Made by a program: the position numbers and the translations under genes. Of a DNA stretch of 12,801 nucleotides, positions 7,371 through 12,801 are shown in pieces. This DNA is from Bacteriovoracaceae bacterium (lineage in GTDB: Bacteria > Bdellovibrionota > UBA1018): contig JAHFAC010000017.1 of assembly GCA_023250755.1 (NCBI GenBank), forward strand, positions 1-12,801, written 5' to 3'. The first letter of the stretch is position 1; each line of letters starts with the position of its first letter. The notes under the pieces were generated by a model that saw nothing but the letters and a program-made list of their open reading frames with translations, was not told the DNA's origin and ran no database searches.

Positions 7371-8749
7371 TCCATGAAAACGTCTTACAAGTGATTGGCA
7401 ACACTCCGATCGTCCGCCTCAACCGAGTCGCTCCACATACTGGCCCTGAATTTTACGTGAAACTTGAATTTATGAATCCAGGCGGATCCATTAAAGACCG
7501 CATTGGCTGGTGGATGATCGAAGACGCCGAAAAAAAAGGGCTCATCAAACCGGGAGGAACCCTCGTCGAATGCACCAGCGGAAACACCGGAGTCGGGTTG
7601 GCCATTGCTGCGGCCATTAAAGGTTATAAATGCATCTTCGTTCTACCCGATAAGATGTCCCAAGAAAAAATTAAAAATCTCAGGGCTTTTGGCGCCAAAG
7701 TAGTCGTAACCCCCACTGCTGTTGAAGCAAGCGATCCTCGGAGTTATTACTCAGTTGCCCGTCAAATCGCCAAAGACACGCCCAATTCGGTTCACCTCCA
7801 CCAGTACGACAATCTTTCAAACCGTGAATGCCACTATAAGCTGACGGGACCTGAAATTTTCAAGCAAATGCCCGAGATTGACGTGTTTATTGCTGGGATT
7901 GGCACGGGAGGAACCGTTTGCGGAATTGCAAAAGCCCTAAAAGAGAAAAAGCCCTCGGTTCAGGTGATCGCCGTCGATCCAATCGGATCCATTGTTTATG
8001 AGGTATTTAAAACTGGCAAGTTCACCACCCCGCCAAAGACTTATAAAATTGAGGGAATTGGAGAGGACTTTATCCCCAAGAACTATGACTTTTCGGTCAT
8101 CGATGACATTGTTCAAGTGGAAGATAAAGAATCTTTTTTGATGACCCGCGATCTCCTCCAAAAAGAAGGCTTGTACGCCGGAATTTCTTCTGGCTCTGCG
8201 GTGGTAGGCGCCCTTCGATGGGCAAAAAGAGAAGGAGCGAAACTCAATGGCAAAAAAATTCTGATTATCCTCCCTGACAGTGGCAACCGTTACCTCTCGA
8301 AAGCGTTTGACGACGACTGGATGCGCGAAGCTGGATTTTTAGATCGGCCCTCTCTCGGAACTGTCGGAGACCTGCTGCATGGCCGGCCACAAAGCCAAAT
8401 TTTGATGGCAAAGCAAAATGATAAAATCTCAGCAGTCATTGATCTGATGCGTGAAAAAAGCATTAGCCAACTCCCAGTCGCCGACGATGCGGGCTGGATC
8501 AAGGGACTTGCAACCGAAGGGACCCTTCTTAATGCGCTCTACGAAGGTCGAATCAAAACCAGCGACACGATCGATCGACTCATGGACTCTTCGCTTGAGT
8601 TCGTCACGCCCGATGACCCCATCGAAAAGGTTTCACGCCTAGTGACTGCCGGAAAAGTTCCGCTCGTAAACGACCCTACCCACGGCGGAAAGCTCTTAGC
8701 AATCCTCACTAAAATTGACCTGCTGACTTACTTGGAGAATCGGATATGA
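7367..8749 (+). CDS. cbs: Cystathionine beta-synthase with C-terminal CBS domain pair
   Basis: Cytoplasmic PLP enzyme of 460 residues that condenses homocysteine with serine (or a serine ester) to cystathionine, the first step of reverse transsulfuration. The fold-type II core (residues 1 to about 322) has PLP Lys43 in GGSIKDR, the SGNTG loop (71-75), the phosphate loop GIGTGGT (177-183) and PDSGNRY with Ser305 facing the PLP ring nitrogen. EGIGEDFIP and the DDDWM segment favour cystathionine beta-synthase over plain cysteine synthase. Residues about 330-458 form two CBS motifs ([18 protein letters not shown] is typical), a regulatory module binding adenosyl ligands in homologues. There is no N-terminal heme domain, as expected for a bacterial form. 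It overlaps gshA and the gamma-lyase gene by four bases each. Confidence 0.93.
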   Translation: MIHENVLQVIGNTPIVRLNRVAPHTGPEFYVKLEFMNPGGSIKDRIGWWMIEDAEKKGLIKPGGTLVECTSGNTGVGLAIAAAIKGYKCIFVLPDKMSQEKIKNLRAFGAKVVVTPTAVEASDPRSYYSVARQIAKDTPNSVHLHQYDNLSNRECHYKLTGPEIFKQMPEIDVFIAGIGTGGTVCGIAKALKEKKPSVQVIAVDPIGSIVYEVFKTGKFTTPPKTYKIEGIGEDFIPKNYDFSVIDDIVQVEDKESFLMTRDLLQKEGLYAGISSGSAVVGALRWAKREGAKLNGKKILIILPDSGNRYLSKAFDDDWMREAGFLDRPSLGTVGDLLHGRPQSQILMAKQNDKISAVIDLMREKSISQLPVADDAGWIKGLATEGTLLNALYEGRIKTSDTIDRLMDSSLEFVTPDDPIEKVSRLVTAGKVPLVNDPTHGGKLLAILTKIDLLTYLENRI

Positions 8750-9909
8750 CTGAAAAATCCTCGCAACACGGTTTTGGAACCCTGGCCATCCATGCAGGTC
8801 AGGAACCAGAACCCCAAACCGGCGCTGTCATGACTCCAATTTTTCAAACCAGCACCTATGCCCAATCCTCGCTCTGAAAACACCGAGGTTATGAATACTC
8901 GAGAACCGACAATCCCACCCGGACTGCATACCAGGCTTGTGTTGCGGCACTCGAGGGCGGCAAGCACGCGCTGGCCTTCGCCTCCGGACTGGCTACGACC
9001 GACGCAGTCCTGCATCTACTCAAGGCCGGAGACCATGTCCTTTGCTGTGACGATGTGTACGGAGGAACATTTCGAATCTGCGACAAAGTCTTTAAGCGAC
9101 TCGGGATTGATTTTACATTCGTCGATCTCTCAGACCTAAAAAAAGCTGAGGCAGCCTTCCGTCCCAATACGCGAATCCTATGGATGGAGACTCCCACTAA
9201 CCCGATGCTCAAGGTCCTCGATATTGCTGCCCTGACCGAGATCGCACGCCGAAAAAAAGTCATCTCTGTCGTTGACAATACCTTTATGAGTTCCTATTTT
9301 CAAAAACCACTCAACTTGGGCGCGGACGTGGTTGTCCACAGCGTGACAAAATACATGAACGGCCATAGCGATGTCGTGGGTGGAATTTTAGTCACCAACA
9401 ATTCAGAACTCTATCAAGAGCTGAAATTCCTCCAAAATGCCATCGGTGGAGTGCCGGGACCGATGGATTGCTTCTTGGTCATGCGTGGCCTGAAAACCCT
9501 TCATGTCCGGATGGAGCGCCACGCCGAGAACGCACTCGAGATCGCACGCTATCTCGAGACTCACCCCAAGATCGAACGCGTGATCTACCCTGGCCTTGAA
9601 TCCCATCCCCAGCACGCAATCGCACGCAGACAGATGTCGGGTTTCGGTGGAATGATCACTTTCTTCATCCAAGGTGGCCTAACCGAAGCCCGCACCTTTC
9701 TAGAAAAAGTGCGGATTTTTGCCCTGGCTGAAAGCCTAGGCGGAGTGGAGTCTCTGATCGAACACCCCGCCATCATGACTCACGCTAGCATTCCAGCCGA
9801 AAACCGCAAACAACTCGGCATTCATGACAACCTCATCCGAATCAGCGTTGGAATCGAAGATGTGATGGATCTAAAAGCGGATCTGCAACAGGCACTTGCC
9901 AAAGACTGA
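8746..9909 (+). pseudogene. Cystathionine gamma-lyase, interrupted by an in-frame TGA
   Basis: Reading from ATG 8746 (GGAG eight bases upstream, ATGA overlap with cbs) gives 43 residues up to TGA 8875-8877. The same frame then continues to the TGA at 9907-9909, for 387 codons in all, the normal length for this fold-type I PLP family. The family sequence is intact on both sides: [18 protein letters not shown] before the stop, then GYEYSRTDNPTR (Tyr51, Arg53), DDVYGG (Tyr105), VDNTF, and SVTKYMNGHSD with PLP Lys202. Its pattern is close to cystathionine gamma-lyase, which splits cystathionine to cysteine, 2-oxobutyrate and ammonia. Residue 44 is usually Gly in a PGxHxGYEYSR context. A restart at GTG 9055 would lack Tyr51, Arg53 and the first 103 codons and should be inactive. 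It is either a recent nonsense mutation or a sequence error. Confidence 0.85.
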
Positions 9910-10056
9910 CCTAGGACTAACCCAGAACAGGTGATATTTTCTCCTTGAACTTTGCACCCTTACAGCATACAACCAAGGGATTCATGGCAAAATTAAAAAG
10001 ACTTTTAAAACAATTGCTTAAGACTCACTCTCGCCTCGCCCTAGCTTAGTTGGACC
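9910..10056. other. Convergent intergenic region, no clear terminator
   Basis: Both flanking genes end here, so terminators for both strands are expected, but no GC-rich hairpin with a T-run is visible. The region contains a possible 21-codon open frame and the left arm of an inverted repeat, both listed separately. It also holds a weak promoter-like arrangement on the plus strand: TTGAAC (9945-9950), 17 bases, TACAAC (9968-9973), four of six consensus matches in each box. Confidence 0.4.
9984..10049 (+). CDS. Possible 21-residue basic peptide
   Basis: ATG 9984 to TAG 10049 encodes a Lys/Leu/Arg-rich peptide beginning MAKLKRLLKQLLKTH, which could form a basic amphipathic helix. AAGGGA lies three bases upstream, an unusually short spacing. 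If the promoter-like boxes at 9945-9973 were used, transcription would start at about 9980 and the message would be nearly leaderless. An open frame this short can arise by chance, so this is a weak proposal. Confidence 0.15.
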   Translation: MAKLKRLLKQLLKTHSRLALA

Positions 10057-10067
10057 TCAAGTGAGTC
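10022..10067. repeat. Inverted repeat across the end of the phosphatase gene
   Basis: GACTCACT (10022-10029) and AGTGAGTC (10060-10067) are perfect 8-base inverted arms separated by 30 bases. The right arm covers the last codons of the phosphatase gene. The loop is long and there is no adjacent T-run on either side, so it is not a typical intrinsic terminator. It may be chance or may help 3'-end formation between convergent transcripts. Confidence 0.35.
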
Positions 10068-11229
10068 GAATCAATCGTTGATCCATATCTAAAATCACTG
10101 CGGTGCAGTCTTGACCGGGCATCGCATCTGAGTCTGTCAATTTTGATTTCACCCGGAAAACTAACTCATTTAAACTATCTGACGCGTCACCGCCTCGAAA
10201 TCGATCCAGAAGTTTTGCTGCCTCGACTGCGCCCCCCACTGCATCCAAAAAACCGTCTGAAACTAACACTAACCGATCGGCTGGACTCAGCTGAACTTCT
10301 ACCTCACTTGAAGGGAGCTTCCCTCCCCTTAAACTCAAGAGACCTCCTTGTGAGGGAAGAATGCGAAACTCTTGACTCGCAGGAGAATGAAAAAGGCAAG
10401 AGCTGCCAAATTGAGTGTATCTTAGTTTAAAATTTTTGCGAGAAATCACCCCATAAAAAAGTGAAAGTTGGTCCTTTTCACTCAAAGTCACCAGGAGCTC
10501 ATCACAAATTCGCTGGACAGTCTCATGACTTGAGCGCACCTCTCCTGCCGAGAGCTTCATAGCCACTCTCATCAAAATAGAAAGCACAGCGCCTGAGAGC
10601 CCATAGCTAGAAGAGTCCGAAAGCACAAGTGATAACTGGCTCCGATCCTGAGGTTCTGCGAGGTCAAAATAATCCCCACCCGAACGCATCCCAGCCAGAT
10701 AGCGACTCGTGATTCGAAAGCCTTTGATATCCGGAAATCTAACGGGTAATTTTGATTTTTGAAGCCGCTCAGCAACTTTGAGATCTTCATGCAAATGCCC
10801 AAGGAGATCTGAAAATGAGGCGTTCAATTTGGCCACTTCTTCCCACATCAGAATTTGTTGATACTGGCGCAATTTACTCACTACCTCTAACGTGCGAAAA
10901 GGGTGAATCAAGATATCATCCACCCGTCCTTGCTTTAAAACTTCAGGTACGTCAGAGCCCTCTGGCACCAAAAGAAAAATCGCTCGTCCTCGGCGATCTA
11001 ATTCTGACAAAGCTTCATTCAGTCTTGGTAGCGCGCTATCCACAAAAATCACTTGTCCAGGCTCAAATTTATTTAAAAATGCTTCTTGAAAAGGATGGAT
11101 CGTGGCTTGGAATTCTTCATTCAGAGCCTGAGCCAAGACTTTAACCCAATGCTCTTCAGTAGTCTTATCTACAGCAAGAATACTGATCCTTAAATTTTCT
11201 TTTAAAACTTCTTTTACAAGAGCTCCCAT
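10057..11229 (-). CDS. PP2C/SpoIIE-family phosphatase with degenerate receiver domain
   Basis: Protein of 390 residues. ATG 11229-11227 has GGAG six bases upstream. Residues about 12-125 resemble a response-regulator receiver: Asp64 in VIFVDSALPRL sits at the phosphoacceptor position, but the conserved Lys is His109 (LIHPF) and the acidic pair is reduced to Asp21. Phosphorylation control is therefore doubtful. A short helical linker (about 126-160) leads to a SpoIIE/RsbU-type Ser/Thr phosphatase domain with its metal-binding aspartates present: Asp186 (GGDYFD), Asp205 (SDSSSYG), Asp325 (LVSDG) and Asp374 (GQDCTAV). Such enzymes typically dephosphorylate anti-anti-sigma (STAS) proteins in partner-switching pathways; no STAS or anti-sigma gene is in the window. 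It lies 15 bases downstream of the barrel protein gene, probably on the same transcript. Confidence 0.85.
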   Translation of the reverse strand: MGALVKEVLKENLRISILAVDKTTEEHWVKVLAQALNEEFQATIHPFQEAFLNKFEPGQVIFVDSALPRLNEALSELDRRGRAIFLLVPEGSDVPEVLKQGRVDDILIHPFRTLEVVSKLRQYQQILMWEEVAKLNASFSDLLGHLHEDLKVAERLQKSKLPVRFPDIKGFRITSRYLAGMRSGGDYFDLAEPQDRSQLSLVLSDSSSYGLSGAVLSILMRVAMKLSAGEVRSSHETVQRICDELLVTLSEKDQLSLFYGVISRKNFKLRYTQFGSSCLFHSPASQEFRILPSQGGLLSLRGGKLPSSEVEVQLSPADRLVLVSDGFLDAVGGAVEAAKLLDRFRGGDASDSLNELVFRVKSKLTDSDAMPGQDCTAVILDMDQRLIRLT

Positions 11230-11244
11230 TTTTTTCTCCGCTCT

Positions 11245-12369
11245 TTAAAAAGCACGAATCTGATAATGCAAGAGATAGCGCGTGTCACCCAATTCGCGAT
11301 AAGAGGTCCCGATCTCCTCAGTGTACCAACTCATGGCAAATTCGGCAGTTTTTCGGCGAAGTCCAATTCCTGCTGAAAAATATCCACTTCTCCATCCCCC
11401 GCGTAAAAAAAATTGGTCACGAAAATCAAACTCCACTCCCGAGGACAATCGCCCAAAAAGACTCATCGGTGAACGACTCGTCACATCCCTGAGAGCCAGG
11501 GCAAAATTGAGCGATCCTCCTTTGCCCATCTTTGGCTGAACGCCAAAGGAAGCGTCAAAAGACATGGGCTCATTGGCCGGGGTGCCACTGGTATTTTTTG
11601 CTAATGAAAGAATAGTAAAACTTCCAAAATGCGCTCCTAGGATATTGCGTGCTACAAGGTTAATGCTGGGCAAATAAGCGATAGGAAGTGTGAGAGCAAA
11701 TCCTGCCGTATGTGAAACAGCGGATCCCTTGGCTAAGCCTTGATCATACCCAAGCGGGTCTGTCGTACTGGGAACGACAAGATCTCCTGAGGCCTGGTTC
11801 ACCCACTGAAGACTATACCCCATCCTGACTACACCCCCAGCTAAGCGCACCCCTGCACCAAACGCAGGAATAAAAAGGTATTTGCTCCGATAGCGGATAT
11901 TGCTCCCATCTGAGGTGGCAGAAATTTCATCTTGCATCAAAATCCCAAACCCAAATCCCCTCGCTCCAAAATTAGGAAAAATCGCTCCACTTACTCCCGG
12001 AAATTTGTCAGTTTTTCGCATTAACGTAGATGCGTAATTGCTTAAGCTGAATACTTTATAAAAATTGCGATCCACGATGTTTAAGTAGTCCGTATTGGAC
12101 TGCATTTGAAAGTTAAGAGGCTCAAGTTGCATGTATTTCACCTTGCCAAATGCAGCAGGATTGTAAAAAAGAGCTGCAGCCCCATCATCGATGAAAGGAA
12201 AATAAGCATCCCCCATCGCAGCGCCCCGACCTGAAGTATAACGCGAGCCCGGAACCAGATCCTGCCTTGCCAAGAGGAGGGAGCTGGGCAGTAAACCCCC
12301 GCCTAAAATCAAGAGATAAAAAAACGCCTTAAAATTAAAGCGAAAAATCTCTTTCCGAAAAAGAGCCAT
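11245..12369 (-). CDS. Outer-membrane beta-barrel protein, PorV/UPF0164-like
   Basis: Protein of 374 residues. ATG 12369-12367 follows a G-rich stretch (AGGGGGG) that can act as the ribosome site. Residues 1-34 form a signal peptide (basic start, hydrophobic 15-33, likely cleavage after LLLA). The mature N-terminus has SGRGAAMGDAYFPFIDDGAA and FYNPAAF, the motif typical of FadL/PorV/UPF0164-type barrels (GMGGAF..DDAsAlyyNPAg). The rest alternates short amphipathic strands with Gly-rich turns, and the last residue is Phe, the usual signal for outer-membrane insertion. A porin or assembly role is possible but not shown. The gene is the first of a two-gene minus-strand unit with the phosphatase. 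Confidence 0.82.
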   Translation of the reverse strand: MALFRKEIFRFNFKAFFYLLILGGGLLPSSLLLARQDLVPGSRYTSGRGAAMGDAYFPFIDDGAAALFYNPAAFGKVKYMQLEPLNFQMQSNTDYLNIVDRNFYKVFSLSNYASTLMRKTDKFPGVSGAIFPNFGARGFGFGILMQDEISATSDGSNIRYRSKYLFIPAFGAGVRLAGGVVRMGYSLQWVNQASGDLVVPSTTDPLGYDQGLAKGSAVSHTAGFALTLPIAYLPSINLVARNILGAHFGSFTILSLAKNTSGTPANEPMSFDASFGVQPKMGKGGSLNFALALRDVTSRSPMSLFGRLSSGVEFDFRDQFFLRGGWRSGYFSAGIGLRRKTAEFAMSWYTEEIGTSYRELGDTRYLLHYQIRAF

Positions 12370-12437
12370 ACCCCCCTATCGGTAGGAGCAAGGCAAAAGT
12401 TATGGAATTAATTCAATGTTTTCAGATTCAATACGGA

Positions 12438-12466
12438 TTGATTTACGATCCTTTTAATAGTATACT
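12438..12466 (+). promoter_or_regulatory. Sigma-70-type promoter for the HD-GYP gene
   Basis: TTGATT (12438-12443, four of six) and TATACT (12461-12466, five of six) are separated by exactly 17 bases, in an AT-rich setting. Transcription would begin near 12473, leaving a leader of about 140 bases. Confidence 0.6.
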
Positions 12467-12487
12467 AAACATATCAACTAATGTGAT
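12459..12487 (-). promoter_or_regulatory. Candidate opposing promoter sharing the palindromic -10
   Basis: The -10 region lies in the perfect palindrome TAGTATACTA (12458-12467), so TATACT is also read on the minus strand (12464-12459). Seventeen bases further upstream on that strand is ATCACA (12487-12482), four of six matches to TTGACA. This could drive the barrel-phosphatase pair from about 12452, but the -35 match is modest. Confidence 0.35.
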
Positions 12488-12602
12488 TCGGGATGTTTAT
12501 GGGGGAAATTTAGTCCAATGCTTAACCCTTTCTGGTTAATCCTTTCTCTCAATCTTCCGAGAAGACCTGAGAATGGCTCATAACAAGGGCCATTAAAAGA
12601 TT

Positions 12603-12609
12603 GGGAGAG
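12603..12609 (+). promoter_or_regulatory. RBS of the HD-GYP gene
   Basis: GGGAGAG lies with its GGAG core six bases before ATG 12614 and fixes the start of the truncated gene at the window edge. Confidence 0.7.
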
Positions 12610-12613
12610 ACCC

Positions 12614-12801
12614 ATGCTTTTGAAGGCAGATATCCCGGGGTGGGCAAATTCCGTAATTCAGACTTTGCTTCGCGCCTTAAGGGAACGTGACCCTTATACC
12701 TATGGGCATTGCCTTCGCGTCGCGAGAAATGCACGTCTCCTTGCCCAAGCAGCAGGCCTTAATGAGAGCGACCAGCGGGCGGTGGAACTGGCCAGTATTT
12801 T
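12614..12801 (+). CDS. HD-GYP/HD-domain protein, N-terminal part (cut by window edge)
   Basis: The first 62 codons are visible; the gene runs off the right edge. ATG 12614 has GGAG six bases upstream. The sequence LRALRERDPYTYGHCLRVAR followed by NARLLAQAAGLNESDQRAVELASI matches the beginning of HD-GYP domains: a helix with D-x-Y-T-x-x-H, whose His is the first metal ligand, then the helix leading into the expected HDIGK motif just outside the window. HD-GYP proteins hydrolyse cyclic di-GMP, so a signalling role is likely. The domain starts almost at the N-terminus, so no sensor domain precedes it. The catalytic HD and GYP motifs cannot be checked here. It is transcribed divergently from the barrel-phosphatase pair. 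Confidence 0.75.
   Translation, partial: MLLKADIPGWANSVIQTLLRALRERDPYTYGHCLRVARNARLLAQAAGLNESDQRAVELASI

Larger units (their letters stand above)
12370..12613. other. Divergent intergenic region with leader sequence
   Basis: This 244-base gap separates the barrel gene from the HD-GYP gene. It contains a plus-strand promoter, an overlapping candidate minus-strand promoter and a leader of about 140 bases before the HD-GYP start. Three short inverted repeats lie in the leader: TTAACC/GGTTAA (12522-12539, 6-base loop), TCTTC/GAAGA (12553-12565, 3-base loop) and AATGGC/GCCATT (12572-12594, 11-base loop, ending nine bases before the ribosome site). No known riboswitch was recognised. Confidence 0.5.

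Noticed and set aside
8875..8920. TGA 8875 as a selenocysteine codon
   Set aside because: The family has Gly, not Cys, at this position, it is not a catalytic site, and only a 4-base stem (CGAG/CTCG) can be drawn downstream, which does not resemble a bacterial SECIS.
8858..9139. Frame-shifted open frame with GAGG and ATG at 8891 as a restart site
   Set aside because: ATG 8891 is out of frame with the gamma-lyase and its product has no family similarity; the true frame continues directly through the TGA.
8746..9909. Alternative genetic code in which TGA encodes Gly or Trp
   Set aside because: Neighbouring genes use TGA as a normal stop at the ATGA/GTGA overlaps (3136, 4020, 6063, 7370, 8749), and no other gene here has an internal TGA.
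12473..12613. Cyclic di-GMP riboswitch upstream of the HD-GYP gene
   Set aside because: The conserved GEMM-type core (GGCAAACC, GCAAAGCC-like loops) is not present.

Overview
The window is about 12.8 kb of bacterial chromosome near 50% GC, densely packed with genes. The mix suggests a Gram-negative, delta-proteobacterium-like organism such as Bdellovibrionota. The supporting features are outer-membrane lipoproteins with an LpoB-type PBP activator, an exported beta-barrel ending in Phe, paired ArsA-like ATPases, the ATP-grasp (Acidithiobacillus-type) glutamate-cysteine ligase, a SpoIIE-type phosphatase and an HD-GYP protein. The lineage is inferred from gene content, not proven. There are no rRNA or tRNA genes, insertion sequences, CRISPR arrays or phage genes.

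Layout. (1) 101-2003, minus strand: lpoB followed by a COG3014-type TPR lipoprotein. This is a cell-envelope pair, and a further gene probably starts just left of the window. (2) 2156-9909, plus strand: seven genes in one continuous unit with every junction overlapping: an exported repeat protein, two ArsA-like ATPases, an exported TPR protein, glutamate-cysteine ligase, cystathionine beta-synthase and cystathionine gamma-lyase. (3) 10057-12369, minus strand: a beta-barrel outer-membrane protein followed by a PP2C/SpoIIE phosphatase with a degenerate receiver domain. (4) 12614 to the right edge, plus strand: the start of an HD-GYP protein, divergent from (3). A palindromic -10 element that can serve both directions lies between (3) and (4).

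How the genes fit. The last three genes of the large unit form a thiol pathway. Cystathionine beta-synthase plus gamma-lyase convert homocysteine and serine to cysteine, and glutamate-cysteine ligase uses cysteine for the first step of glutathione synthesis. The upstream ATPase pair and the two exported helper-like proteins have no obvious place in that pathway. That linkage is the least explained part of the window.

The most notable anomaly is that the cystathionine gamma-lyase gene is full length and well conserved on both sides but carries one in-frame TGA at codon 44. TGA is used as a normal stop by its neighbours. As written, the final step of the pathway would be lost.
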